This document shows, in pieces, positions 37,896-47,410 of a stretch of 64,000 nucleotides of DNA. Below the pieces are notes generated by a model. The model was not told where the DNA came from, made no database searches, and saw nothing but the letters and a program-made list of their open reading frames with translations. Positions within the stretch are counted from its first letter, which is position 1. Each line of letters begins with the position of its first letter. This stretch comes from Methylocaldum sp. 14B (GTDB lineage: Bacteria; Pseudomonadota; Gammaproteobacteria; Methylococcales; Methylococcaceae): the NCBI RefSeq assembly GCF_002005105.1, contig NZ_MSCV01000011.1, positions 62,001 through 126,000 of the forward strand. Direction: 5' to 3'. The position numbers were made by a program, and so were the translations under genes.

Positions 37896-40292
37896 TTGAA
37901 TGAAATTCTCCATCCACAAACCCGCAGCCCGCTGGTTCTTCCGCTAGCCATCGGCTTTGTCGGCGGGGTCAGCGCTGTCCAGCAACTTCCGTCTTTGCCC
38001 GGTGCCTGGGCTTTCGTCCTCTTGAGCTCCGCTTTCGGTCTAGCCGTTTATTATAAGCTGCGTTTTCCGGCAGCATTTGCGTTCGGCATCCTCTGGGCGC
38101 TTGCCTTTGCCGCAATTCGACTCGACCAAGGTCTTCCGACTGCAACTGAGAGACAAACGGCCGTCGTCGAAGGCGTCGTTCGTACCATTCCCCAGCCCGT
38201 GGACCACGGTTTCCGTTTCGACTTCGATATTGAACAAACTCTACAGCCCGACGACCTAAGTTTGCCGTCACGCGTTCGCCTGAGCTGGTATGACCGCGGA
38301 GTTTCGCCAAAAGCGGGCGAACGCTGGCAGCTCAGAGTAAAGCTCAAGCCGCCGCATGGAATGCTGAACCCGGGAAGTCTCGACTACGAACAATGGCTGT
38401 TTGCCCAGGGAATCCGCGCGGTCGGTTACGTCGCGAAGTCTCCGGACAATCGGCGGCTCGATGCGGGAGACAACCGGTATTCATTCGAAATTTGGAGGCA
38501 GGCCCTTTACGATAGCCTTTCGGCAACACTGAACGACGAACCCGCAGCCGGAATCATCAAGGCTCTGGTCATGGGAGTCGACGATGACATTACGCCCATT
38601 CAATGGGACGTGCTTCGGCGCACGGGCACGACTCACCTGGTTGCGATTTCCGGCTCGCATATCGGTTTAGTCGCAGGATTTGTCTTTTTCGTCATACGCC
38701 GAATGTGGTCGAGGTTGGGCATCATGCGCTGGTCGCCGCCGACTGTTGCGGCCGTTTGTGCTTTTGCGGCCGCCCTCTTCTACTCGGCGCTGGCGAACTT
38801 CGCGATTCCCACTCAACGCGCCATGATTATGATCGGCATCGTCATGGGCGCCGTCATCGGCCAGCGGCATCTCAATAGTTTTCATGTCCTCGCGACGGCC
38901 TTGCTGGCCGTGGTGCTTTACGATCCGTTGGCGGTTCTTTCGGCGGGATTCTGGCTTTCCTTCACAGCTGTCGCTCTAATCCTTTTCGCTGTTTCATACA
39001 GAAGAGGCGAAATCGGCGGTTGGCGGGCCATGATGCGGGTGAACTGGGCCACCTCGCTAGGCCTTGCACCCCTGCTGTTGTTATTCTTTCAGCAGGTTTC
39101 GATCATTTCTCCAATTGCCAACTTGTTTGCCGTCCCCGTGATCGGCTTGCTGCTGATTCCGGTTTGCCTGACCGGCGCACTGCTGTTACCGATACTGCCG
39201 GTGGCGGGCGAAGCGCTGCTGATCCTGGCATCACGCCTGCTTGAATGGACGTGGCCTTTTCTCCAATGGATTGCCGAACAGCCGGTGGCTCAGTGGACCC
39301 ATGCCGGACCGCCGTTCTGGACCATTCCGCTGGCATTGAGCGGCTTCGTGCTGCTGCTATCCCCCAAGGGCATTCCGGCGCGCTGGCTCGGTCTCGTTCT
39401 GGCCGTTCCGGCCGTGACCGCGCAGCCCGATAGGCCGCCTCAAGCGGGCTTCCTGCTTACCCTGCTCGATGTGGGCCAGGGACTCGGCGTTGCCGTCGAG
39501 ACTAGCGAACACCTCATGATCTTCGACACCGGAGCCCGGTTCGGGAGCCGGTTCGATATCGGCTCCGCCGTCATCGAGCCTTATCTCCGCCATCGCGGGA
39601 TCGAGCGCATCGACGCCTTGATCGTAAGTCACGGCGACAACGACCACATCGGCGGCGCGCCGTCGCTGCTCAGACGATTTGTGGTCGGGCGGACTTATAC
39701 CAGCGTGCCGGAAAAGTTATCGGAATTTTCGACTGAAACCTGCAAAGCCGAACAGTCTTGGGAATGGGACGGCGTCAAATTCGAGATGCTCGCGCCCATC
39801 GAAAAAAGCGAGCGCGAGAACGACAATTCCTGCGTATTGAAAATCAGCGGGCCCGGCGGCAGCGCACTATTGACCGGCGACATCGAAAAAACCGGTGAAC
39901 GCCTATTGGTTGACCGTTACGGGCATCTTTTAGCCAGCGACATTCTGGTCGTCCCCCATCATGGCAGTAAAACCTCTTCAAGCTCCGCCTTTTTGGCTGC
40001 CGTGAAGCCTCGTTACGCTCTCATTCCCGCAGGCTATCTGAACCGATACGGGTTTCCTCATCGGGCGGTGCTGCAACGCTACGGAAACATGAACATACCG
40101 GTACTGAATACCGCCGAGACAGGCGCACTTACCGTGCTCGTAGGCAACCGGAAGGATGATCTAAAACTGGAAAGCTACCGCAGGGAAAACGGCCGATACT
40201 GGAATGCCCATTCCGCGGCGATGGCGGAATGGGCGGAAACGGAAAATCAAGTCAGACGATCAGAACTCGAGGACCTGAGTTTCCTTCAATAA
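37896..40292 (+). CDS. comEC: DNA internalization-related competence protein ComEC/Rec2
   Basis: It has 798 residues with the full three-part layout: a DUF4131-type N-terminal region with two helices and an OB-like beta domain ([20 protein letters not shown]), the Competence multi-helix core ([38 protein letters not shown]) and a C-terminal metallo-beta-lactamase domain from about residue 515 ([35 protein letters not shown]). It forms the inner-membrane channel for single-stranded DNA uptake, and the nuclease-like domain may degrade one strand. The start is TTG (MNEILHP). No comEA or pilus gene lies nearby. Its end overlaps cysN by 33 bases, tail to tail. Confidence 0.93.
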   Translation: MNEILHPQTRSPLVLPLAIGFVGGVSAVQQLPSLPGAWAFVLLSSAFGLAVYYKLRFPAAFAFGILWALAFAAIRLDQGLPTATERQTAVVEGVVRTIPQPVDHGFRFDFDIEQTLQPDDLSLPSRVRLSWYDRGVSPKAGERWQLRVKLKPPHGMLNPGSLDYEQWLFAQGIRAVGYVAKSPDNRRLDAGDNRYSFEIWRQALYDSLSATLNDEPAAGIIKALVMGVDDDITPIQWDVLRRTGTTHLVAISGSHIGLVAGFVFFVIRRMWSRLGIMRWSPPTVAAVCAFAAALFYSALANFAIPTQRAMIMIGIVMGAVIGQRHLNSFHVLATALLAVVLYDPLAVLSAGFWLSFTAVALILFAVSYRRGEIGGWRAMMRVNWATSLGLAPLLLLFFQQVSIISPIANLFAVPVIGLLLIPVCLTGALLLPILPVAGEALLILASRLLEWTWPFLQWIAEQPVAQWTHAGPPFWTIPLALSGFVLLLSPKGIPARWLGLVLAVPAVTAQPDRPPQAGFLLTLLDVGQGLGVAVETSEHLMIFDTGARFGSRFDIGSAVIEPYLRHRGIERIDALIVSHGDNDHIGGAPSLLRRFVVGRTYTSVPEKLSEFSTETCKAEQSWEWDGVKFEMLAPIEKSERENDNSCVLKISGPGGSALLTGDIEKTGERLLVDRYGHLLASDILVVPHHGSKTSSSSAFLAAVKPRYALIPAGYLNRYGFPHRAVLQRYGNMNIPVLNTAETGALTVLVGNRKDDLKLESYRRENGRYWNAHSAAMAEWAETENQVRRSELEDLSFLQ

Positions 40293-41912
40293 CGCAAGCA
40301 CTTCGTCCGCTTCCATTTCATCGGCCGAAACATGGAGCGCGCTCAAACCGTCGCCACTCGGGCTTGCTTCGCAAGGACAGATGCAGATCAGTCCGGCATG
40401 GTTGATCTGCTCTGCAATGGCTTGAACCTGTACGCCCAGCGCCTCGTTATCCAAAACGGTGCTGGCATGCCCGACATCGAAGAGCTTCCGTTCGAGTTCA
40501 TACGCCACATCGTGCCGGCGTTCGCCGGTAATCCATAGCGTCACCGCCTTTTGTCCGAAACGCGCGCTCCGCTCTTCAACCGTCACCCGCCGTAAACCGG
40601 ATTCGCCGTCCGCCTGACTTAGGATCATGCCGGCGCCGACGGTAACGTTGGTCAGGCGATCGATGACGATGAACGATCCGGTGCCCTTGCAAACCTTGTA
40701 AGGATCGAACGCGATCGGCCCGCTCAGGGAGACCTCGCACAAGCCGATTTCGTTCAGCTTGAGCTGGTCCGCCGGAAGCTGCTCCAAGGTATTGATATCG
40801 ACGCGGTGATGGATCTGAGAAACCGAGCCGTTGACCACCTTGGTCATCTGCTTCAGATAATACTGGCGGCCCGGAACCAAAGGCGCCTCGGTCATCCACA
40901 CGATATGGGCCTTGAAACGGGTGCCGAGCATCGGCAAGTCATCGGAACGGACCAGCATGTCGCCGCGGCTCACGTCGATTTCATCCGTAAGCGTGATCGT
41001 AACGGCTTGAGGCGGAAATGCTTCTTCCAGTTCTCCGTCGTAAGTCACGATGGACTTGATGCGGCTGGTCTTCTTGGACGGCAGCACCGTAATCGGATCG
41101 CCTTTGCGAAAAACCCCCGCGGCCACGGTGCCACTGTAACCGCGGAAATCCAAATTCGGTCGATTGACGTACTGCACCGGAAAGCGCGGATTCGTAAAAT
41201 TCTGGTCCTTGGCGATCTCGATGGTGTCCAAAAGCTCCATCAGCGCCTGCCCCTGATACCAGGGCATTTCCTCGCTACGGCTGACGACGTTGTCCCCCTT
41301 CAAAGCCGACAGCGGGATAAAGCGGACATCGTGAATATCCAGTTTTTCGATGAACGCCAGATAGTCGCTGCGTATACGCTCGAATACATCGGAGCTGTAG
41401 CCGACTAGATCCATCTTATTGATGGCTACGACCACGTGCCTGATGCCCAGCAGGGACACGATAAAGCTGTGACGCTTGGTCTGCGTCATCACGCCGTGGC
41501 GCGCATCGACCAGAATGATGGCCAAATCGCAGGTGGACGCTCCGGTCGCCATGTTGCGGGTGTACTGCTCGTGCCCCGGCGTGTCGGCGATGATGTATTT
41601 CCGCTTCGCCGTGGAGAAATACCGGTAGGCCACATCGATGGTGATGCCCTGCTCCCGCTCGGCCTGGAGCCCGTCGACCAGCAGCGCCAAGTCGATATCG
41701 CCGCCGGTGGTACCCGATTTGACGCTGTCCTTCTTGATCGCCGCCAGCTGGTCCTCGTAAATCATTTTCGAATCGTGCAGCAGGCGCCCGATCAGGGTGC
41801 TCTTGCCGTCGTCGACATTGCCGCAGGTCAAGAAGCGCAATAATTCCTTGCGCTCGTGCTGAGCGAGATAGGCGTGGATATCGGAACTGATGAGCTCGGA
41901 CTGATGAGACAT
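40260..41912 (-). CDS. cysN: Sulfate adenylyltransferase subunit 1 (CysN) with degenerate APS-kinase-like tail
   Basis: A 550-residue EF-Tu-like GTPase with [17 protein letters not shown] (P-loop near 31), [17 protein letters not shown] and [11 protein letters not shown] (NKxD). It drives APS synthesis from ATP and sulfate with CysD by coupled GTP hydrolysis. It is about 75 residues longer than E. coli CysN. The tail from about residue 455 lines up with CysC (APS kinase): [20 protein letters not shown] sits where the kinase has its P-loop, but no GxSGSGKST is left; [10 protein letters not shown] and [13 protein letters not shown] resemble later CysC strands. The tail cannot bind ATP in the usual way. 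It lies 77 bases after cysD. Confidence 0.93.
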   Translation of the reverse strand: MSHQSELISSDIHAYLAQHERKELLRFLTCGNVDDGKSTLIGRLLHDSKMIYEDQLAAIKKDSVKSGTTGGDIDLALLVDGLQAEREQGITIDVAYRYFSTAKRKYIIADTPGHEQYTRNMATGASTCDLAIILVDARHGVMTQTKRHSFIVSLLGIRHVVVAINKMDLVGYSSDVFERIRSDYLAFIEKLDIHDVRFIPLSALKGDNVVSRSEEMPWYQGQALMELLDTIEIAKDQNFTNPRFPVQYVNRPNLDFRGYSGTVAAGVFRKGDPITVLPSKKTSRIKSIVTYDGELEEAFPPQAVTITLTDEIDVSRGDMLVRSDDLPMLGTRFKAHIVWMTEAPLVPGRQYYLKQMTKVVNGSVSQIHHRVDINTLEQLPADQLKLNEIGLCEVSLSGPIAFDPYKVCKGTGSFIVIDRLTNVTVGAGMILSQADGESGLRRVTVEERSARFGQKAVTLWITGERRHDVAYELERKLFDVGHASTVLDNEALGVQVQAIAEQINHAGLICICPCEASPSGDGLSALHVSADEMEADEVLALLKETQVLEF

Positions 41913-41989
41913 AGACTAATTCACTGGATGAATGGGTCAGACGCAGACGCCAACGTTGAATGCACGCTCGGCACCTTCCATAGCGAAAA

Positions 41990-42898
41990 TCAGAAATAAC
42001 CCTCTTTTTTCTTCTCTTCCATCGACCCCGCTTGATCGTGATCGATGACACGCCCTTGGCGCTCCGACGTCTTGGTCAGCAGCATCTCCTGGATGATGTC
42101 GGGCAAGGTGGCGGCGGTCGATTCGACGGCGCCGGTCAAGGGATAGCAACCCAGGGTACGGAAGCGGACCATCTTCATGATCGGCTTTTCGCCGGGTGCC
42201 AGCGGCATGCGATCGTCGTCCACCATGATCCATATCCCGTCGCGCTCGACCACCGGCCGCTCTTTGGCGAAATACAACGGGACGATCGGAATGTTCTCCA
42301 GATAGATGTACTGCCAGACATCCAGCTCGGTCCAGTTCGAAAGCGGAAACACCCGGATGCTCTCGCCCTTGTTGATCTTGCCGTTGTAGAGATTCCAAAG
42401 CTCCGGGCGCTGATTTTTCGGGTCCCAACGATGGTTTCGGTCGCGGAAGGAATAAACGCGTTCTTTCGCCCTCGACTTCTCCTCGTCCCGGCGCGCTCCG
42501 CCGAATGCCGCATCGAACTGGTATTTGTTCAAGGCTTGCTTGAGAGCCTCGGTTTTCATGACATCCGTGTGCTTCTTGCTGCCGTGGGTGAACGGACCGA
42601 TGCCCTGCTCCACACCCTCCAGGTTGACGTGAACGATGAGATCCAGCCCCAGATCGTGGGCGCGGCGATCGCGAAACTCGATCATCTCCCGGAATTTCCA
42701 GGTCGTATCGACATGCATGAGCGGAAAAGGCGGTTTGCCGGGAAAAAACGCCTTCATCGCGAGATGCAGCATGACTGCGGAATCCTTGCCAATCGAATAG
42801 AGCATTACGGGACGCTCAAACTCGGCAGCCACCTCGCGGATGATGTGGATACTTTCGGCTTCCAGCTGCTTGAGATGGGTAAGTGTATGTTCGTTCAT
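41990..42898 (-). CDS. cysD: Sulfate adenylyltransferase subunit 2 (CysD)
   Basis: It has 302 residues, the standard length. The N-type PP-loop ATP pyrophosphatase fold has [18 protein letters not shown] (SGKDS-like pyrophosphate loop), [16 protein letters not shown], and [20 protein letters not shown]. The C-terminal segment has [16 protein letters not shown]. It adenylates sulfate to APS, the first step of sulfate assimilation, together with CysN. Start ATG at 42896-42898 ([16 protein letters not shown]). No cysC, cysH or cysIJ is in the window. Confidence 0.97.
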   Translation of the reverse strand: MNEHTLTHLKQLEAESIHIIREVAAEFERPVMLYSIGKDSAVMLHLAMKAFFPGKPPFPLMHVDTTWKFREMIEFRDRRAHDLGLDLIVHVNLEGVEQGIGPFTHGSKKHTDVMKTEALKQALNKYQFDAAFGGARRDEEKSRAKERVYSFRDRNHRWDPKNQRPELWNLYNGKINKGESIRVFPLSNWTELDVWQYIYLENIPIVPLYFAKERPVVERDGIWIMVDDDRMPLAPGEKPIMKMVRFRTLGCYPLTGAVESTAATLPDIIQEMLLTKTSERQGRVIDHDQAGSMEEKKKEGYF

Positions 42899-43015
42899 GG
42901 AAAAGAGTGTTGATCCCGAAACCCGGAAAGAGATTCATCCCATTGTTTATGGCGCTCAATACTACCATAAAAGCCTTTGGCCACTTCCGGGGAACAAATA
43001 CTGGCATCCTATAAT

Positions 43016-43034
43016 GATATTGATTATCATTTTC
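43016..43034 (+). promoter_or_regulatory. Fur box upstream of the multicopper oxidase gene
   Basis: GATATTGATTATCATTTTC agrees with the 19-bp Fur consensus GATAATGATAATCATTATC at 16 positions, and ATAAT directly upstream extends the repeat of GATAAT-type hexamers. It lies about 40 bases before the GTG start. The oxidase should be derepressed when iron is scarce. Fur is encoded at 34724-35155. Confidence 0.8.
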
Positions 43035-43075
43035 TCACGCTTTTTCGATCGATTCCCCGTCCCAGGTTTATCGCC

Positions 43076-44185
43076 GTGATCCAGATCCGAATCCTCCTTT
43101 CACACTTGGCGGTTCTACTGTTGTTCTCCGAAGCCGTGACGGCCAATTCGACGCGAACCTACTACATCGCCGCCGAAGAAATCTTGTGGGACTACGCCCC
43201 CTCCTATCCCGTCAATCCCATGCATGGCGCAGAATTCAACGAGGACGAGAAAGTCTTCGTCGAAGGGAATAACGCCGATCGGATCGGCCGACAGTATTAC
43301 AAAGCGCGTTATATCGAGTACGCCGACGCCAGCTTTACCCAAATCAAGGAACGTCCGCCCGAGTGGCGGCACTTAGGGATACTAGGGCCTGTAATTCGCG
43401 CCAACGTCGGCGACACCATCAAAGTGGTGCTGAGGAATAAACTGGCAAACATGCCGATTTCACTCCATCCGCACGGCGTGCTTTACCGGAAGGACAGCGA
43501 AGGCACTCATTACGCGGACGGCACATCCGGAGATGACCGCAAAGACGATACGGTCGAACCGGGCGAAACCCACACCTACCTCTGGCAAGTACCCGAACGT
43601 TCGGGTCCGGGCCCCGAGGACCCGAGTTCGATCGTGTGGCTTTACCATTCCCATGTCAACGAGGTGGTCGACACGAATACCGGCCTGGTAGGACCCATCA
43701 TCATTTCCCGCCGAGGCGTTCTGCAGAACAACGGTAAACTGAAAGGCATCGACCGCGAATTCGTCGTGCTGTTCACCGTGTTCGACGAAAACAAGAGTTT
43801 CTTTCTGGACAAGAACATCAGCACCTTCGCACCGGCTGCCACGGACGAGAAAGATGACGAAAGCTTCGTCGAAAGCAACTTGATGCACAGCATGAACGGC
43901 TACGTCTATCACAACCTTCCGGGAATGACGATGAAAGAAGGCGAAACCGTGCGCTGGTATCAACTGTCCCTCGGAACCGAAGTCGATCTCCATACCCCGC
44001 ATTGGCACGGCAATACGCTCACCGAGACCGGGCGCCGCGTAGATGTCGTGAATCTGCTTCCGGGAACCCACGTCACCGTCGATATGAAACCCGACAATCC
44101 CGGCGTCTGGATGTATCACTGCCACGTCAATGACCACATCGACGCGGGCATGATGGCCAGTTATACGGTCACGCGCCGAAAGTGA
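43076..44185 (+). CDS. Multicopper oxidase, ceruloplasmin-like two-domain type
   Basis: A 369-residue precursor from the GTG at 43076 (VIQIRILL), giving a signal peptide that ends near EAVTAN; an upstream frame lacks a signal and crosses the Fur box. The copper ligand motifs are complete: LHPHG, WLYHSHV, HTPHWHGNTL and MYHCHVNDHIDAGM (type 1 Cys, His, Met and the trinuclear site). Multicopper oxidases couple one-electron oxidation (Fe2+, Cu+ or phenols) to reduction of O2 to water; the Fur box argues for ferroxidase or siderophore-linked use. It is periplasmic. A ferritin-like gene follows. Confidence 0.9.
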   Translation: MIQIRILLSHLAVLLLFSEAVTANSTRTYYIAAEEILWDYAPSYPVNPMHGAEFNEDEKVFVEGNNADRIGRQYYKARYIEYADASFTQIKERPPEWRHLGILGPVIRANVGDTIKVVLRNKLANMPISLHPHGVLYRKDSEGTHYADGTSGDDRKDDTVEPGETHTYLWQVPERSGPGPEDPSSIVWLYHSHVNEVVDTNTGLVGPIIISRRGVLQNNGKLKGIDREFVVLFTVFDENKSFFLDKNISTFAPAATDEKDDESFVESNLMHSMNGYVYHNLPGMTMKEGETVRWYQLSLGTEVDLHTPHWHGNTLTETGRRVDVVNLLPGTHVTVDMKPDNPGVWMYHCHVNDHIDAGMMASYTVTRRK

Positions 44186-44314
44186 CAATCAGGTCGCGCC
44201 TGCGGAATTCCGCAGGTCGAACCGACCGCACGATTGCACTATTGCCTTGCGATGCCAAAAGAGAGATGCTTCGAACCGTATGAAACCTGCCGAATAACAC
44301 TTTCGGAGTGCCAT

Positions 44315-44785
44315 ATGGACCAGCAGATGCATAACTTCGAGCAAGTTAAAGATGTGCTCGACTACGGTATTCAACTACACAGCCAACTGACAGAACTTTA
44401 CGATTCGCTGAACCAACAAAACGATCAGGCTCGGGTAAAAATGCTTTTGGATTACCTCAGCCGCCACGAAAAAAATCGGGAACAGGCGATGCAGCGGTTC
44501 GAAGATGGATCGCGCAAGAGCATCCTCAATTTCTGGCTCCAATATTCTCCAGGCTCCAACGTCGAACAACTGCTAAAGAATTGCGCCGTTAGGCCCAATA
44601 TGTCCGTCGATGACGTCATAAAGATCGCCATGGCCTTCGACAACGCGCTGATCGAACTCTATAAAGGAGCGGCAATCATCGTCGACGATCCGCATGCCAA
44701 AGAAGTGTTCGCGAATCTCGCGGAGATGGAAGAACAAGAGAAACACCGCTTCGTCCGCGACGCGGAATGGATGGACGATCTCTGA
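44315..44785 (+). CDS. Ferritin-like four-helix protein
   Basis: 156 residues from the ATG at 44315 (MDQQMHNFEQVKD), behind GGAGTG. The sequence is four helices with repeated Glu/His in diiron-type positions: QLHSQLTELYDSL, YLSRHEKNREQAM, DNALIELYKGAAI and EMEEQEKHRFVRDAEW (E-x-x-E-x-H like). This is the ferritin/rubrerythrin-like helical bundle. There is no rubredoxin domain and no signal peptide. It may store or oxidise iron, but the iron ligands are inferred. It lies 129 bases after the multicopper oxidase and may share its iron regulation. Confidence 0.65.
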   Translation: MDQQMHNFEQVKDVLDYGIQLHSQLTELYDSLNQQNDQARVKMLLDYLSRHEKNREQAMQRFEDGSRKSILNFWLQYSPGSNVEQLLKNCAVRPNMSVDDVIKIAMAFDNALIELYKGAAIIVDDPHAKEVFANLAEMEEQEKHRFVRDAEWMDDL

Positions 44786-44807
44786 AAGACTGAAAACCAG
44801 TTCTACT

Positions 44808-44855
44808 CACGGACTTGTCCGTGCTTAAGGCCGGAAACACCCTTCCGGCCTTAAG
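44808..44855. other. Two adjacent hairpins after the ferritin-like gene
   Basis: CACGGAC/GTCCGTG (44808-44823, 2-base loop) is followed directly by a 13-bp stem CTTAAGGCCGGAA/TTCCGGCCTTAAG (44824-44855, 6-base loop). No T-run follows, so this is at most a Rho-assisted end or mRNA stabiliser. The rest of 44856-45029 shows no gene. Confidence 0.6.
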
Positions 44856-45029
44856 GAAGACTGCATCTCACGAGAGATGAGCGCATAGCGCCATGCCGCT
44901 TTAGCGTGATTGAAATTTGTCCCCTGCCGGTAGTCGCTAGCCTGCATTACCCGATCCCTTCAGCGTATCGCAACGTTCCGCCAAGAAAAGCTGTTTCGCA
45001 CGATTATCGCGCCACGACTCAAACGCTGG

Positions 45030-45057
45030 TTGCTCGAAACTTTTTTGCCGTTATACT
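45030..45057 (+). promoter_or_regulatory. Sigma-70 promoter of ssrA
   Basis: TTGCTC at 45030-45035 and TATACT at 45052-45057 are 16 bases apart and fit -35 and -10 elements. Transcription would begin near 45064, a few bases before the mature tmRNA 5' end at 45076, leaving a short leader for RNase P. Confidence 0.7.
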
Positions 45058-45075
45058 GTCTATCTTCCTGACCTA

Positions 45076-45434
45076 GGGGGCGACTTGGCTTCGACGAGGA
45101 TCGCAAAACCCGAGGTGCATGCCGAGGTGCAGATAACCTCGTTAATCAATCTGCAACCAATATAGTTGCCAACGACGACAACTACGCTCTGGCCGCTTAA
45201 TCCGGCCGGCCTCTGATCCGAAGCCCGCTTATAGGCGTCGGTTTTTGGGGGTAACCCAATTGTAAGCTCGCGATGAGGTCTGTCCGGGGCCGATTCGCTA
45301 AAACCTAACGGAACCGCCGGCCGTCTTCCCTGCCGCTCGGGTAGCGACCGGTTAAATCAATAGAGTCGGATAAGCATGTAGAGCCAAAGGCGGAGGATTC
45401 GCGGACGCGGGTTCAATTCCCGCCGCCTCCACCA
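45076..45434 (+). ncRNA. ssrA: Transfer-messenger RNA (tmRNA)
   Basis: Starts GGGGGCGACTTGGCTTCGACG, the typical proteobacterial 5' end, and finishes with a T arm (GGGTTCAATTCCCGCC) and CGCCTCC-A-CCA. The acceptor stem GGGGGCG/CGCCTCC pairs over 7 bp with one G-U. Between them lie the tag frame (ANDDNYALAA) and pseudoknot segments. tmRNA with SmpB (31923-32402) frees stalled ribosomes and tags the product for proteolysis. The CCA is encoded. The 3' end is a common integration site and the accessory region begins just after it. Confidence 0.97.
45168..45200 (+). CDS. tmRNA proteolysis tag frame (ANDDNYALAA)
   Basis: The resume codon is GCC at 45168-45170, followed by ten codons in total giving ANDDNYALAA and TAA. 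The ALAA end is the degron read by ClpXP and similar proteases. It is translated only after trans-translation switches the ribosome, so it has no ribosome binding site. Confidence 0.92.
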   Translation, partial: ANDDNYALAA

Positions 45435-45440
45435 ATAACA

Positions 45441-45472
45441 AAACCCCAACCATTCTCGGTTGGGGTTTTTTC
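45441..45472 (+). terminator. Rho-independent terminator of ssrA
   Basis: CCCCAACC (45444-45451) pairs with GGTTGGGG (45458-45465) around ATTCTC, extended by A-T pairs and followed by TTTTTTC. It starts 7 bases after the encoded CCA. Confidence 0.95.
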
Positions 45473-45756
45473 TTGCCTGATCGCGCCGGCTCCCGCGTGT
45501 TCGCGGGGACTCCTGCGGAAGCCTGCGGACTTCGGCATCCGGCCCATGGCCCCGTCCAGGGCCACCTTCCTCTCTCTCCCGGCCGTTGTTCTCTCCGGCC
45601 TCGCTCCGGGAAACTGGCCCGAAGTCCGCAAAGGCCGCAATCGCCACGCCTAAAAATCAACGAGTTACGCGCGGACGAATCAAGCGGTTGGATCGAAGCA
45701 TCGCCCGACCAAAGGAAACCACACCGTTCATGCCGACGCCGAGGCGGTTTGAAAGA

Positions 45757-45784
45757 TGTCAGAAACAGATATATACTTCTGACA
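45757..45784 (+). promoter_or_regulatory. Inverted-repeat operator upstream of the AbiE pair
   Basis: TGTCAGAA (45757-45764) and TTCTGACA (45777-45784) form a perfect 8-bp inverted repeat with a 12-base AT-rich spacer, 15 bases before the AbiEi start. Antitoxins of this type repress their own promoter through such repeats, so this is the likely autoregulation site. The remainder of 45473-45756 holds no gene I can support. Confidence 0.7.
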
Positions 45785-45799
45785 AACGGAGACCGCCCC

Positions 45800-46396
45800 A
45801 TGAGCCACCTCAGCGAAGCCATTCTGTCCGCCGCCCAGGCCCTCCCGGAGGGAGGCTTGATCTCGCCCAAGGAATTCCTGCATCTGGCGTCGAGGGCCGC
45901 GGTGGATCAGGCACTGGCCAGGCTGGCACGCGAGGGGAAGTTGCTGCGCGTCGGACGGGGGGCCTACGCCCTGCCGGTGGCCAGCCGCTTCGGTTCCCGC
46001 CCGCCCTCGACCGAGGCGGTCGTCGAAGCCATCGCGTCCACCCACGGTGAAGTCGTCGTGCCCAACGGCGCGGCGGAAGCCAATGCGCTGGGGCTGACCA
46101 CGCAGGTGCCGACCCGGGAGATCTTTCTGACGTCGGGGCCCACGCGCAAGCTGCGCCTGGGTAACCGCACCGTCGAGCTCAAGCACGGCAGCCGCTGGCA
46201 GCTCGCGCTCGGCAAGCGCCCGGCCGGCAAGGCCATTCGCGCCCTGTCCTGGCTGGGACCCGAGCAGGCGCCCTCCGCCCTGCACATCCTGCATGCCCAA
46301 CTGCCCACGGAAGAATGGGCCGCCTTGCAGGCCGCGCGGGCGGCCCTGCCGGGATGGATGGCCCGCGCCGTCAGCGAGATGAATGCGCATGGCTGA
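45800..46396 (+). CDS. Type IV antitoxin, AbiEi family (DUF6088-like)
   Basis: 198 residues from the ATG at 45800. The N-terminal winged helix is clear (LISPKEFLHLASRAAVDQALARLAREGKLLRVGRGAYALP), followed by the antitoxin domain (PSTEAVVEAIASTHGEVVVPNGAAEANALGL, then ELKHGSRWQLALGKRPAGKAIRAL). It should bind its promoter repeat and neutralise AbiEii without direct contact, as in type IV systems. A longer in-frame extension upstream would cover the operator and is rejected. Overlaps the toxin gene by 8 bases, so translation is coupled. Confidence 0.88.
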   Translation: MSHLSEAILSAAQALPEGGLISPKEFLHLASRAAVDQALARLAREGKLLRVGRGAYALPVASRFGSRPPSTEAVVEAIASTHGEVVVPNGAAEANALGLTTQVPTREIFLTSGPTRKLRLGNRTVELKHGSRWQLALGKRPAGKAIRALSWLGPEQAPSALHILHAQLPTEEWAALQAARAALPGWMARAVSEMNAHG

Positions 46397-47408
46397 GTCC
46401 TGGTTCGCGCTCAGCCAGGCTGATCGGGTCGAGGCCGTGGAATACGCGGCGGCCCAGAGCGGCCGCCCGGCACACCTGCTGGAAAAAGACATCTGGGTGG
46501 TGTGGACGCTCTCGGCAATCTACGCCTCCCCCATCGCCGACACGCTGACGTTCAAGGGCGGCACGTCGCTTTCCAAGGTCTACAAGGTCATCGACCGCTT
46601 TTCGGAAGACATCGATCTGACCTACGACATCCGCGCCCTGGTGCCGGATCTGCTGCGCGAAGGCAATCCGATTCCGGCATCGATGAGCCAAGAGAAGAAG
46701 ATCACTCGCGCGGTACGCGCACGGCTTCCCGAGTGGATCGAGCAGACGGTACGCCCGGTCATCGAAGACGCCTTGGCCGCGAGCGGCTTGCAGGCGGACT
46801 TGAGTCTCGCCGGCCAGGAGCGCGACAAGCTGATCATCGCCTATCCCGCCGTGAAGACCGGCACGGGCTATGTCTCCGCGACTGTCCAACTGGAGTTTGG
46901 GGCGCGGGCCACGGGCGAGCCGCATCAGTTCCATCCGGTGGCTTGCGACATCGCGCCGTGGATCGAGGGCGTGACCTTTCCGACGGCACGGCCCTTGGTC
47001 ATGGCCGCCGAACGTACGTTCTGGGAGAAGGCCACGGCCGCACACGTCTACTGCCGTCAGGCACGCCTGCGCGGCGAACGCTATTCACGTCATTGGTACG
47101 ACCTGGCGGCGCTGGCGCGAACCGAGCATTTCGACAAGGCGGCCGCCGATCGGCAACTGGCGCATCAGGTGGCCGAGCACAAGTCGATGTTCTTCGCCGA
47201 GAAGGATGCCAACGGCGGCAAGATCGACTACGTCGAGGCTGTGAGCGGCTCGATCAAGCTGGTACCGGAAGGCGCATCGCGCACGGCGTTGGCGCAGGAT
47301 TTTGCGGCGATGCGTGAGGATGGCCTGCTGCTGTCGGATCAGCCGGAGTTCGATGCGATTCTGGAAACCTGCGCCGCCATCCAGGACAAGGTTAATCGGC
47401 TGGCGTGA
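46389..47408 (+). CDS. Type IV toxin, AbiEii nucleotidyltransferase
   Basis: 339 residues from the ATG overlapping the antitoxin stop. The nucleotidyltransferase motif I is LTFKGGTSLSKVYKVIDRFSEDIDLTYD (here GGTSLSK and the D-x-D of SEDIDL). Later motifs include ERTFWEKATAAHVYCRQ and RHWYDLAALA. Homologous toxins add nucleotides to tRNA 3' ends or otherwise block translation; the antiphage role of AbiE is known. It is the second gene of the pair, 12 bases before the end of the opposing recombinase cassette. Confidence 0.9.
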   Translation: MAESWFALSQADRVEAVEYAAAQSGRPAHLLEKDIWVVWTLSAIYASPIADTLTFKGGTSLSKVYKVIDRFSEDIDLTYDIRALVPDLLREGNPIPASMSQEKKITRAVRARLPEWIEQTVRPVIEDALAASGLQADLSLAGQERDKLIIAYPAVKTGTGYVSATVQLEFGARATGEPHQFHPVACDIAPWIEGVTFPTARPLVMAAERTFWEKATAAHVYCRQARLRGERYSRHWYDLAALARTEHFDKAAADRQLAHQVAEHKSMFFAEKDANGGKIDYVEAVSGSIKLVPEGASRTALAQDFAAMREDGLLLSDQPEFDAILETCAAIQDKVNRLA

Positions 47409-47410
47409 GG

